This document shows positions 1 through 7,607 of a DNA stretch of 41,865 nucleotides, one piece after another (the stretch's first letter is position 1; every line of letters starts with the position of its first letter). The stretch is from positions 1 through 41,865 of the forward strand of contig CAMBXM010000013.1 in assembly GCA_945871815.1 (NCBI GenBank). The letters are read 5' to 3'. A model generated the notes under the pieces. The model was given only the letters and a program-made list of their open reading frames with translations. It had not been told where the DNA came from and searched no databases. Origin of the DNA: Singulisphaera sp. GP187 (GTDB lineage Bacteria > Planctomycetota > UBA1135 > UBA2386). The position numbers were made by a program, and so were the translations under genes.

Positions 1-388
1 TCGCCTCGACTGGATACCGCTCGCCTTCGATCCCGTTGCAGACGACAGCGTCAAACGCGTTGTCGACGCATGGAAGGCTCGAAGCCTGCACCGCGGCCGC
101 CGCAACCCCAAATCGTTCGCGCGCACGAAGGCAGGCCTCCAGCGACAAGTCCGTCGACACGGCCCGCACGCCGAACAGCGAACGGATCAGGTGCGAGAGA
201 CGGCCGTCGCCACCGCCTACTTCGAGCAGACTCTCGAACGCGATCCCGTCCAGTTCGCGCAAGATGCGCAGCGTACGCGCGCAGCGCATGGCGGCAGCGG
301 CACCGCGTAGCTGGTTCGTGTCGCCGAGCGACGCCAATGCATGGCAACGGTCTCGCCACGCGCGCAGCATCCGGGTGTGGTGCACCAT
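1..388 (-). CDS. SAM-dependent methyltransferase, class I (3' end outside window)
   Basis: The minus-strand frame starting at the ATG at 388-386 stays open to the window edge, so about 129 N-terminal codons are present and the C-terminus is missing. After a basic helical N-terminal region comes the Rossmann glycine motif LLEVGGGDGRLSH (motif I). About 20 residues later STDLS supplies the acidic residue that normally contacts the SAM ribose, and FDAVVCNGIE matches motif II/post-II. This order is typical of class I methyltransferases of the Methyltransf_11/25 type. The substrate cannot be told from this fragment. It lies downstream of tRNA-Arg on the same strand. An ATG at about 262 inside the frame is a possible later start. 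I am confident of the fold and the frame, less so of the start. Confidence 0.72.
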   Translation of the reverse strand, partial: MVHHTRMLRAWRDRCHALASLGDTNQLRGAAAAMRCARTLRILRELDGIAFESLLEVGGGDGRLSHLIRSLFGVRAVSTDLSLEACLRARERFGVAAAAVQASSLPCVDNAFDAVVCNGIEGERYPVEA

Positions 389-463
389 CGAGACGCTGCA
401 GCATAGCGCGACGCCCCCACTGCTCGGCACCACCCGTCTCGCGCTCACGCGCTGCAGCGAAGT

Positions 464-540
464 TGGTACGCCCGACAGGAGTCGAACCTGTGACCCCCGC
501 TTTAGGAAAGCGGTGCTCTATCCAGCTGAGCTACGGGCGC
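464..540 (-). tRNA. tRNA-Arg (CCT anticodon)
   Basis: The minus strand folds into a complete cloverleaf. The 7-bp acceptor stem GCGCCCG pairs with CGGGCGT (one G-U pair). The D-arm contains TAGCTCAGCTGGATAGAGC, the anticodon arm CCGCT-TTCCTAA-AGCGG reads anticodon CCT (plus strand 504-506), and the T-arm contains GGTTCGACTCC. The discriminator A and a CCA end are encoded at 467-464. It decodes AGG arginine codons, which are rare in GC-rich genomes. Confidence 0.95.
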
Positions 541-891
541 CCGCGGTCAGCCTAGCACCGCCCGAGCGTGGATCGAGCCTCGACCCAAGGGCCCGATCCG
601 CGGACCCAGTCAGTCCCAGAAAAGGCCAACTCCCATCCCACCCCCCGAGTTCGTCCGCCACCTCAGACCCGCCCCGCCGTTCCTCGCGCGCAAAGCGCCG
701 CGCCTCCGCCTCTCTGCCGCCTCTCTGCGCGCGCAAAGCGCCGCGCCGGGCCTCCGCCGGCTGCGTTCGTTCGTCCCGCGCGCGCAGCGCGCCCTCGGCG
801 AAAGCGTATGGGCCGGATGGCTCCCCTCGCCGCCCCGTCGGTGCCCTAGCTTTCGCCGGAAACCCCCAGTTTCTCGCCTACGGCGAGAAAC
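541..891. other. Intergenic spacer between two tRNA genes
   Basis: I see no credible protein gene here. Open frames crossing this stretch also run through one or both tRNA genes and have proline/arginine-rich, low-complexity products. It holds a 20-bp direct repeat (685-704 and 728-747), a related GC-rich stretch near 778-792, and a perfect hairpin next to tRNA-Gly at 866-894. Confidence 0.6.
685..747. repeat. 20-bp direct repeat pair
   Basis: The 20-base unit CGCGCGCAAAGCGCCGCGCC occurs exactly at 685-704 and again at 728-747, 43 bases apart. The intervening bases also contain repeated CTCTCTGC and CGCCTC words. A shorter relative lies near 778-792. It may be a slippage-derived low-complexity repeat; no coding or mobile context is seen. 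Confidence 0.6.
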
Positions 892-894
892 TGG
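866..894 (-). terminator. Perfect 13-bp hairpin overlapping the tRNA-Gly CCA end
   Basis: Bases 866-878 and 882-894 are perfect inverted repeats with a 3-base loop (TAC). Read on the minus strand, the left arm begins exactly at the encoded CCA of tRNA-Gly, so the 3' tail of the precursor would be paired. There is no long T run after it (GGGTTTCC follows). It could end transcription or mark the precursor for processing. Confidence 0.5.
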
Positions 895-966
895 AGCGGG
901 TGAAGAGATTCGAACTCTCGACATTCACGTTGGCAACGTGACGCTCTACCACTGAGCTACACCCGC
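892..966 (-). tRNA. tRNA-Gly (GCC anticodon)
   Basis: The minus strand gives a full cloverleaf. Acceptor GCGGGTG pairs with CACCCGC, the D-arm is TAGCTCAGTGGTAGAGC, the anticodon arm TCACG-TTGCCAA-CGTGA reads GCC (plus strand 932-934), and the T-arm contains AGTTCGAATCT. The discriminator is T and CCA is encoded at 894-892. It decodes GGC/GGU, the main glycine codons expected in GC-rich DNA. Confidence 0.96.
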
Positions 967-1203
967 ACCGAGGTGAGCCCTCACGGATCGCCAAGAACGG
1001 ATCTCGAAGATCTGGGGACTCGCAGCGAACTGACAAGGATCAGAACCGCAGGAACCGTGCGCTTTTCGGTCTCGCACCGTTGACCCCGCGGTCAAGGGCG
1101 GACATCTGTAGAAACCTAAGCCGTGGAAGTCAAGAGCGCACACGAACGAGATTCGGGGGTCCCCCCCCCCTCCACACCAACCCGCCTCAACACGGGCGGT
1201 GCG

Positions 1204-2994
1204 ATGACCTTTCCAGAGTTGCTGGACCGGCATGTCCGCGCCCATGGGGAGCGGGTCTTCCTTCCGCGCCGCCGGGCGCGAGTGGTGGAGCCGGTCACCT
1301 TCCGGCGCCTGCTGCAGGACTCGGAGCTGGTAGCCGCTGGCCTGTTGAACCTTGGCCTCCAGCGCGGTGACCGGATCGGGATCCTTGCGGACAACCGCTA
1401 CGAGTGGTTGCTCGCCGACCTCGGCACCATTTGGTTCGGCGGTGTCGACGTCCCGCGCGGCAGCGACACGACACCAACCGAGATCGAGTTCATCCTGCGT
1501 CACTCTGGTTCGCGCGCGGTGTTCACCGACGACGATCGACTGGCGCAGATCGTGATGCAGAAGCGTGCACAATTGCCAGGTCTGCAGCACGTGATCGCGA
1601 TGTCTCAAGCGACAGCGATTCCGGGAGTGACCAGTCTGCACGACCTGATGGAACAGGGTCGGCGCCGACTCCAAGCCACACCCGATCTCGTGCGCAATGC
1701 GGCACGCGCGGTCCGCCCCGACGACTTGCTGACCATCGTGTACACGAGCGGAACGACTGCAGACCCCAAGGGAGTGATGCTGACGCACAGCAACGTTCTC
1801 GCGAACGTGCAGGCCATCACCGAGGTACTCGACATCAGTGCGCAGGACTCGTTCTTGTCCGTGCTGCCAGCGTGGCACATGTACGAGCGCATCATGGACT
1901 ACCTGGCGCTCGCGGCCGGTGGCCAACTGGTCTACACCGATCGCCGCCACATCAAGGAGGACCTGCTGCAGGTCGCCCCAACGGTCTTCGCTGCCGTGCC
2001 CCGCATCTGGGAGACGATTCATGACAGCCTGATCGCCTACGCGCTCAAGATGGATGGCCTGCGCGGCAAGATGCTGCGACGCACCTTGACGCTGTGCCGC
2101 GAGAATGGCGGTGGGCGGGCCACCCTGCTGGGCAATCTGCAGATGCTGGCGCTCGGTTCGGTACGCAAGCGACTGCTCGCGATCACCGGCGGCCGCCTGC
2201 GCCTCGCCGTGAGTGGCGGCGGCTCGCTACCGCGCCACGTCGACGAGACCCTGCTGGGCATCGGTCTACCACTGCTGAACGGCTATGGCCTGACCGAGAC
2301 CAGTCCCGTTGCTTCGGTTCGTCTACCGCAACAGAACTGCGCCGGCACGATCGGCCCGCCGCTCCCAGGGACCGAAATCGTGGCACGCAGCACCGAGGGA
2401 CGTGTGATGCCGCCAGGCGAGACGGGCTTGTTGTGGATCCGCGGCCCGCAAGTCATGCGCGGCTACTACCAGAACCCGCAGAAGACGGCAGAAGTGCTCG
2501 ACTCAAAGGGCTGGTTCAACAGCGGCGACCTCGGTCATGTCGACACGCGAGGCCGCGTGTGGATCACAGGCCGCGCCAAGGACACCATCGTCTTGGCCAG
2601 CGGCGAGAACGTCGAACCGGAGCCGGTTGAAACCGTGCTCAAGACCTCGCCGCTCATCGAGCAAGTCGTTTGCGTCGGCCAAGACCAAAAGAGCATCGGC
2701 GCCCTGATCGTCCCATCGATGGAAGTGCTCGAGCAAAGGGTGCCGCGCAACTCCTGGGACGAGAGCCACGGGCTCCTGACCGGCCGAGCGATCCAGGACC
2801 TGATGCGCAAGGAAATCGAGCGTCTGATCACGCGCGACAACGGCTTCCGCCCCTGCGACCGCGTCGGCGCGTTCCGCGTGCTGGTCGAGCCCTTGACCGT
2901 CGAGAACGGGTTCTTGACGCCGACTTTGAAGATCCGGCGCCATGTCGTCCACGAACGCTACGCGGCCATCATGGCGGCGATGTTCGCGTCGTAG
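1204..2994 (+). CDS. Long-chain acyl-CoA synthetase (AMP-forming)
   Basis: This 596-residue protein is an ANL-superfamily adenylating enzyme that activates a fatty acid to acyl-AMP and then acyl-CoA. The P-loop YTSGTTADPKGVMLTHSN lies at about 180-197 and GYGLTETSP (A5) at 360-368. GWFNSGDLG (A7) is at about 436-444 and GRAKD (A8 hinge) at 456-460. The catalytic lysine sits in TPTLKIRR (about K576). Length and motif spacing fit the FadD/AAE15-like long-chain group rather than acetyl-CoA synthetases. A GTG 81 bases upstream is in frame, but that extension is low-complexity and crosses a C10 run, so the ATG at 1204 is preferred. It is monocistronic and convergent with thiD. The role (beta-oxidation or lipid synthesis) is inferred. 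Confidence 0.9.
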   Translation: MTFPELLDRHVRAHGERVFLPRRRARVVEPVTFRRLLQDSELVAAGLLNLGLQRGDRIGILADNRYEWLLADLGTIWFGGVDVPRGSDTTPTEIEFILRHSGSRAVFTDDDRLAQIVMQKRAQLPGLQHVIAMSQATAIPGVTSLHDLMEQGRRRLQATPDLVRNAARAVRPDDLLTIVYTSGTTADPKGVMLTHSNVLANVQAITEVLDISAQDSFLSVLPAWHMYERIMDYLALAAGGQLVYTDRRHIKEDLLQVAPTVFAAVPRIWETIHDSLIAYALKMDGLRGKMLRRTLTLCRENGGGRATLLGNLQMLALGSVRKRLLAITGGRLRLAVSGGGSLPRHVDETLLGIGLPLLNGYGLTETSPVASVRLPQQNCAGTIGPPLPGTEIVARSTEGRVMPPGETGLLWIRGPQVMRGYYQNPQKTAEVLDSKGWFNSGDLGHVDTRGRVWITGRAKDTIVLASGENVEPEPVETVLKTSPLIEQVVCVGQDQKSIGALIVPSMEVLEQRVPRNSWDESHGLLTGRAIQDLMRKEIERLITRDNGFRPCDRVGAFRVLVEPLTVENGFLTPTLKIRRHVVHERYAAIMAAMFAS

Positions 2995-3015
2995 CCCACC
3001 CCGCGGCTACGACGC
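2986..3015. terminator. 11-bp hairpin spanning the acyl-CoA synthetase stop codon
   Basis: Bases 2986-2996 (GCGTCGTAGCC) and 3005-3015 (GGCTACGACGC) are perfectly complementary around an 8-base loop. The left arm contains the TAG stop of the synthetase. Lying between convergent genes, it is a likely intrinsic or bidirectional termination structure, although there is no clear T run. Confidence 0.5.
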
Positions 3016-3066
3016 CCACGGAGTGCCGGTGTGACAACGTGGACTGCGAACCTGGACGTCGCCCCA

Positions 3067-3852
3067 CTAGCTCGCGTCGGCGTGGAGGATCGGCAGCGGT
3101 CGCGGCAGCGAGCCCACGCTCGACGCATTCTCGAGCGGCGACAGGGTGGCAAGGCACCGCTGCAGCCAAGCGACTGCACGTTCGGCAGCCATCGCCAGAG
3201 GACGCCCATGCGCCAGGTGTGCCGCGATCGCGCTCGCCAACGCACAGCCGGTCCCGTGCACCGGCCCGACTGCGATCCGCCGATGGGCAAACTGCTGCTC
3301 ACCCCCGCACCGCAACAGCCGATCCACGAGCACGTCGCCAGGCCCATGACCACCCTTGTGCAGGACGGCAGCGCAACCAGCGTCCAACAGCGCGAGCACC
3401 GGCGAGCCCGCGAGCACGGCAACGAGCTCGGGCTCGTTGGGCGTGAACATCGCGGCGAGTGGCGCCAGCGTTTCGCGATAGGCCTCTGCAACCTGGGCGG
3501 CGCACGCATAGCCACCCGCGGTGGCGGACAGCACTGGATCGACGACCACCGGGACCGGTGGTGCAAACCGCTGCAGCCATTGGGCCACAGCGCGCACCAT
3601 GGAGGCCGAGCCTAGCAAGCCAGTCTTCACCGCCGCGATGCCACCATCATCGAGCGCGGCGCGCAGTTGGGCGAGCACCAGAGCTTCCTCGAGCACCTCG
3701 ACGCGCTGCATCCCGAAGCGGTTCTGGACCGCAATGACGGCAGCCACCGGCAGCGCCTCGCATCCGTGCGCGAGCAGTGTGCGCGCATCAGCCGAGATGC
3801 CGGCTCCGCCGCACGGATCGAGTCCGCCGATCACGACGACGCGAGGAGTCAC
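3067..3852 (-). CDS. thiD: Hydroxymethylpyrimidine / phosphomethylpyrimidine kinase
   Basis: This 261-residue ribokinase-fold enzyme phosphorylates HMP and HMP-P in thiamin biosynthesis and salvage. The N-terminal substrate loop GGLDPCGGAGISAD is at 9-22, and AVQNRFG near 41-47 corresponds to the AQNT-G motif of ThiD. KTGLLGS is at about 76-82, VVVDPVLSATAGG at 102-114 and TPNEPE at 137-142. HKGGHG is at 165-170, and the catalytic anion-hole motif GTGCALASA at 200-208 carries Cys203. The length is normal for a single-domain ThiD; no ThiE or TenA fusion is present. No other thiamin gene or TPP riboswitch is visible nearby, so it stands alone here. Confidence 0.93.
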   Translation of the reverse strand: MTPRVVVIGGLDPCGGAGISADARTLLAHGCEALPVAAVIAVQNRFGMQRVEVLEEALVLAQLRAALDDGGIAAVKTGLLGSASMVRAVAQWLQRFAPPVPVVVDPVLSATAGGYACAAQVAEAYRETLAPLAAMFTPNEPELVAVLAGSPVLALLDAGCAAVLHKGGHGPGDVLVDRLLRCGGEQQFAHRRIAVGPVHGTGCALASAIAAHLAHGRPLAMAAERAVAWLQRCLATLSPLENASSVGSLPRPLPILHADAS

Positions 3853-3890
3853 AGGGCGAAGAGCTTACGCGAACCTTCGGCAGTGCAAAC

Positions 3891-4955
3891 TCACTCGTCG
3901 ATGTCGCCGAGGCCCGTCGCGTTCGCACCCTCGACCCCGACGCTCCGCAGGATGTTGCGTTCGAGGCGGCGCTCCAAACGGCGCAGGGTACGGGTGTCGC
4001 CACAGGGCAACAGGATCGAGCCGCCGGCGACCGACCCATGGCCGCCAAACGTGCCCTTCTCGCCCTTCATCGCGTCAGCGATCAGCTTCCACGCGTCACC
4101 ATTCATTTCTGTGCGGACCGAGACGTAGTAGCTGCAGTCGACAAGGCCACCGCAGAACACCGCTCGGATGCCCTCCATGCGCAGCAAGAGGTCCGCTACC
4201 TCGGCGACCATCTCGACGCTGCCGATCTGGCCCAGCGAGCACAATGCGACGTGCTGGTAGCGGCGCACCTTGTGCAGGGCTTCCTTCAGGGTCTGGAAGT
4301 AGGCCGCGGGCAACTGCGGGCGCGTGATCGCGACGAGCTTCTGGCGATCGACGTAGGGGAACAAGAAATCGTAGGCGCGGAGGTCGAGTTCGCTGACGTT
4401 GCGCGACAAGTCCGCGGTGTCAGTCTTGATGCCGTAGGCCAGCGCGGTTGCCACTTCGCAGCTCGGCACGAAACCGGCCTCGCGGAAGTAGGTCGAGACC
4501 AAGGAACTCGTGGCGCCGACATCGCAGCGCACGTCGCGGAACGGCTCGTTGCCGATCTTGGTCGGGTCGTCGCCAAGGTGGTGATCGATCACGATGTCGA
4601 CGGAGCAGCCTGGCGGCACGATCGTGTGGCCGAAGCCCGGCTGGGTATCGACCAACGCGACGCAGTCGTAGTCACCCGGTCGAATCCGTTCGAGTGGCGT
4701 CATAACGATCCCGAGCTGCGCCACCATCTCCTGATTCTCCGCGCGCAAGATCCGGCCGCTCAGGGCGAAATCGCTCTCGACTTGGCAGGCGAGGTTCGCG
4801 AAATAGCGCAGCCCTAGACTGCTGCCAAGAGAGTCAGGGTCGGGGTTGTTGTGCGTCAGCACGAGCATCCGCTTCTTGCCGCGCAGCAACGCGAGCAGGG
4901 CCTCGGTGCGGCCGGGGAGTTGCGTGGCCCGGTGTTCTGCAGCTTGCGGAGTCAT
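3891..4955 (-). CDS. DHH-family phosphoesterase (NrnA-like)
   Basis: This 354-residue protein has both halves of a DHH/DHHA1 phosphoesterase. Motif I HNNPDPDSLGSS is at 35-46, LVDTQP with D103 is motif II, IDHHLG at 123-128 is the name-giving DHH, and GIKTDT with D179 is motif IV. Together these ligate two Mn2+ ions. The C-terminal DHHA1 domain ends with GGHGSVAGG at 304-312, which binds the substrate phosphate. Such proteins degrade short oligoribonucleotides (nanoRNA), pAp or cyclic dinucleotides. The order without CBS or transmembrane domains favours NrnA over GdpP. The start is set at the ATG at 4955 because upstream residues in the same frame overlap the next gene. The exact substrate is inferred. 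Confidence 0.85.
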   Translation of the reverse strand: MTPQAAEHRATQLPGRTEALLALLRGKKRMLVLTHNNPDPDSLGSSLGLRYFANLACQVESDFALSGRILRAENQEMVAQLGIVMTPLERIRPGDYDCVALVDTQPGFGHTIVPPGCSVDIVIDHHLGDDPTKIGNEPFRDVRCDVGATSSLVSTYFREAGFVPSCEVATALAYGIKTDTADLSRNVSELDLRAYDFLFPYVDRQKLVAITRPQLPAAYFQTLKEALHKVRRYQHVALCSLGQIGSVEMVAEVADLLLRMEGIRAVFCGGLVDCSYYVSVRTEMNGDAWKLIADAMKGEKGTFGGHGSVAGGSILLPCGDTRTLRRLERRLERNILRSVGVEGANATGLGDIDE

Positions 4956-4989
4956 GGGTGTTGTGGGATCGACCAACGGAGGGGCAATC

Positions 4990-5883
4990 CTACAGGCCGA
5001 ACTTGTCGAGGCAGGCGCGCATCCCTGGCAACTCGCCCGATGCCACCGATGGATCGAGCTCCAGGCAAGCAACTGCACTTCTGCCGGCCGGCTTCAGATA
5101 GGACGCAAGCAGAGGATAATCGACAGCGCCGGAACCTGGCGGCAGGTAGAGACCCTCTTGCCGCGCATCGCCGAGGCTGCAGCCGACACAGCGATCCGCG
5201 AAGGCCTCGAGCCAGGCACCTTGTGGCTCGCCAAGAACCTGTTCCCGGCGCGCCGCGATCGCCGCGTCGTGCCAGTAACCAAGGCGCACGCCGCCGAGAT
5301 CCTCGAACACCATCTGCAGCGCCTCGACACTTGCGACCGCCAGCACGCTGCGGCTCTGCGTCAAGCAGAAGGTGAAGTCCGGGTTCGCCCGAGCCAGCTC
5401 GAAAACAGCACGGCAGACTCGATCGAGCGCCGGCGGCAGGCTGACCTTGCGCCGTGCGACCAAGGCCTCGACTCGTTCCTTGGTCCAGTCGTACGATGGA
5501 TCCCCGAGGTCTTCGCGCTCGATCTCCCCCATTACCGGGACCAGACCTGGCTCGAGGATGACACACCGGGTTGCCACCGAGGCGGCAAGCGCGACACCTT
5601 GCTGCGCTGCCTGCTTGGCGAGGCGGAGATCGCCCTCCCTGGCCGAGGCAAGACCGGCAGTGGTCGGCCGTTCTGCGAGGATCGAACTGCAGCGGACGGC
5701 AGGGAAGTCGATCGGGTAGTCGGTTGCCGCATCCGCCATCGCTGCATAGGCAATCGGACGCGGCGACGGCGAGGGCACCAAGCCATGGAACTTGGCCTCG
5801 CACAGCCAACGCAACAAGCGGACGGGATCGGTGGGGCCGTGCACCGAGGCCCAGGCGGCACCGACGTAGCGCTGCAGCGACAT
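4990..5883 (-). CDS. Xylose-isomerase-like TIM barrel protein
   Basis: This 297-residue protein is probably a member of the sugar phosphate isomerase/epimerase (AP_endonuc_2) superfamily. Visible hints are a barrel-like alternation of hydrophobic strands and acidic/histidine motifs: GYWHDAAIA near 203-211, a GCSLGDARQEGLYLPPG stretch that resembles the metal-binding strand followed by a GSGAVDYP segment, and a closing LELDP strand. An isomerase of this type normally uses Glu/Asp/His ligands on successive strands; I can see candidates but not the whole set. It sits 34 bases upstream of the DHH phosphoesterase on the same strand, so the two may be co-transcribed. The substrate is unknown. Confidence 0.62.
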   Translation of the reverse strand: MSLQRYVGAAWASVHGPTDPVRLLRWLCEAKFHGLVPSPSPRPIAYAAMADAATDYPIDFPAVRCSSILAERPTTAGLASAREGDLRLAKQAAQQGVALAASVATRCVILEPGLVPVMGEIEREDLGDPSYDWTKERVEALVARRKVSLPPALDRVCRAVFELARANPDFTFCLTQSRSVLAVASVEALQMVFEDLGGVRLGYWHDAAIAARREQVLGEPQGAWLEAFADRCVGCSLGDARQEGLYLPPGSGAVDYPLLASYLKPAGRSAVACLELDPSVASGELPGMRACLDKFGL

Positions 5884-5967
5884 GGCGGGTCATTCTGGAC
5901 TGCAGAAGCCGGCGAGGCAACGACAAGGCCCGCGACGCCGGCCGCGCGGTAGGATCCGCGGCCTCTC

Positions 5968-6843
5968 ATGGATCTGCACCGCGCCGTCACCATCGCCGCC
6001 TCCGTCCTCAGCTTGACCTCGCTCGCACCGGTCGCAGCGCAAAATGCCGTCGTCGAGACCATCGGGCAGCCGCCGGCTGTCACCAAGCCTCTGGATGCGA
6101 TCGCCAACTCTGCGGCTCGTCTCGAACAAAGTCTGCAGCGGGTCGATGCGACCGTCCGCGAACTGCAGTTGGCGCGCAAGGCGGCTCAGCAAGCGAGCGC
6201 CGAGAAGGAGCAGACCTTGCAGAACACCGCCGCGGCGGCGACGGTCGCAGCGGAACAAGCGAAGCTGGAGCTCGCGGCGGAGCGGGCCGCCAACGCGCAG
6301 CAGAAGAGCCGCGACGCCGAACGTCTCACACGGTTGGAACAGCAGCTGGAGGATCAGCGATCGGCCAACGCGCGCTCGTTGGTAGTGCTACAGCAACAGC
6401 TCGACACGATGCGCACGACGCTACAGACGCAGGCGTCCACCGCTGAAAAGGAGCGCGACGATGCGCGGCTCGCATTGACTGCAGCGGAGGCGCGGACAGC
6501 CGAAACGCTGAAGGACGCAACGGCGCGCATGGCGAAGCTCGAGCAGCAGTTGTCCGAGCAGCGGACGTTACATGCGAATGCCACCGACGCACTCCGACGC
6601 GATTTCGAAAGCCAGCGCGTCGCAACAGAGGCGCGCGCCGCCGATGCCGAAGGCGAACGTGACACCGCCCTGGCCGAAGTTCGCGCCGACGCGGCCGCCC
6701 GGGCCCAGATCCTGGCGAAGGTCCGGGAGCAACGCCGGGAGGTGGCACAACTGCGCGCCGAGATCGACCGAGTGCTGCAGCAACTCGAAACCGAGAGCAC
6801 CGGCGAACGGAACACACGCCCACGCACGCCGCGCAACGACTGA
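5968..6843 (+). CDS. Secreted coiled-coil protein, unknown function
   Basis: I do not recognise a named family. The 291-residue product begins with a signal peptide (hydrophobic stretch about 7-24, likely cleavage after PVAA). From about residue 35 to 275 it is almost uninterrupted heptad-rich alpha helix, rich in Ala, Glu, Gln and Arg with no Pro, predicted as a long coiled coil. The C-terminus is short, basic and Pro/Thr-rich. It resembles periplasmic coiled-coil spacers or TolC/YbgF-like helpers only in composition. It is divergent from the TIM barrel gene and convergent with the sigma factor gene, 26 bases away. Confidence 0.75.
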   Translation: MDLHRAVTIAASVLSLTSLAPVAAQNAVVETIGQPPAVTKPLDAIANSAARLEQSLQRVDATVRELQLARKAAQQASAEKEQTLQNTAAAATVAAEQAKLELAAERAANAQQKSRDAERLTRLEQQLEDQRSANARSLVVLQQQLDTMRTTLQTQASTAEKERDDARLALTAAEARTAETLKDATARMAKLEQQLSEQRTLHANATDALRRDFESQRVATEARAADAEGERDTALAEVRADAAARAQILAKVREQRREVAQLRAEIDRVLQQLETESTGERNTRPRTPRND

Positions 6844-6869
6844 CTTCGTCGGCGAGAGCGTCCGGCCCG

Positions 6870-7505
6870 TCAGTCCGCGTAGGGCTGAAGCAATGCCTGT
6901 AGTTCCTGCACGGCACGCATGTAGAGCGACCGAACCGTGACTTCCTTGGTGTAGCCGAGCTCGCCGAGGATCTCGCTGTAGGCCTTGCCCTGGAACATGC
7001 GCAGCTCGATCACGCGGCGATGCTTGTCGCTGAGCTTCTGCATCGCTTGCAGCATCGATCGACTGAGTTCGTCGTAGCGGACCAACATGCTGGGTCGCTC
7101 GCTTCGTTCGTCGGCAAAATGCTCGCGTCCCCCCTCTTCGTCGAACTCGCCGAGGTGACGCAGCTTGCCCTTGCCTCGCTTCGTCGTACGGGCGCGGCGC
7201 CAGGTGTCGAGCAACTTGCGCTTGGCAACGGTCTTGACCCAGCCCGAAAACGACGCGCCGGGTTCGATCTTGAACTCGCCGATGTCCTTGCAGATCTGCA
7301 ACAACACGTCCTGCGCTAGGTCATCCAGACTCCGGTCAGCCGGCAGGTTCTCGTGGCGAACCGCATCCTCGATCCACTTCTGCATCTTGGTGTGCAGATT
7401 GGTCCAGTGGACATCGACGTCGACCTCGTCTTGCACCTGCTTGACGTGGTGCAGCGTGCTGGAAAGCGGCAGCGGGTCCTTCGGGTCTTCGGGGCGCTCA
7501 GCCAT
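6870..7505 (-). CDS. RNA polymerase sigma factor, ECF type
   Basis: This 211-residue protein has a sigma-70 region 2 (SLDDLAQDVLLQICKDIG, then SFSGWVKTVAKRKLLDTWRR, which matches the -10 recognition helix) and a region 4 helix-turn-helix (LSDKHRRVIELRMFQG, then YSEILGELGY). No region 1.1 or 3 is present, so it is an ECF or ECF-like factor. An acidic linker of about 30 residues separates the two regions. The start at ATG 7505 is chosen over one six codons upstream, which adds only six residues. No anti-sigma gene lies next to it. It is divergent from ppx across a 102-base gap that holds an inverted repeat, a plausible site for autoregulation. Confidence 0.85.
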   Translation of the reverse strand: MAERPEDPKDPLPLSSTLHHVKQVQDEVDVDVHWTNLHTKMQKWIEDAVRHENLPADRSLDDLAQDVLLQICKDIGEFKIEPGASFSGWVKTVAKRKLLDTWRRARTTKRGKGKLRHLGEFDEEGGREHFADERSERPSMLVRYDELSRSMLQAMQKLSDKHRRVIELRMFQGKAYSEILGELGYTKEVTVRSLYMRAVQELQALLQPYAD

Positions 7506-7559
7506 GGCGGCGAAGTGTAGCAAGCTGGCTCCCCAGTTCAGCCCGGCGGTTCGCGGTGG

Positions 7560-7593
7560 GCGAACAACCGGTGGCCAGCGCCGGTTTGTTCGC
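7560..7593. promoter_or_regulatory. 12-bp inverted repeat between divergent sigma factor and ppx genes
   Basis: GCGAACAACCGG at 7560-7571 pairs with CCGGTTTGTTCGC at 7581-7593, with one bulged T and a 9-base loop. It lies 14 bases before the ppx ATG and about 55 bases before the sigma factor start. It could be an operator for a dimeric regulator or a leader hairpin of ppx mRNA. It is seen directly; the function is inferred. Confidence 0.45.
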
Positions 7594-7607
7594 TACGTTG
7601 ACCCACC

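Noticed and set aside
36-941. Long plus-strand open frame of about 300 codons at the left end
   Set aside because: It runs through the tRNA-Arg gene and into tRNA-Gly, is Arg/Pro/Ser-rich, and lies opposite the methyltransferase frame.
946-2022. Minus-strand frame of 358 codons opposite the acyl-CoA synthetase
   Set aside because: It is the antisense shadow of a gene with full adenylation motifs and overlaps the tRNA-Gly end.
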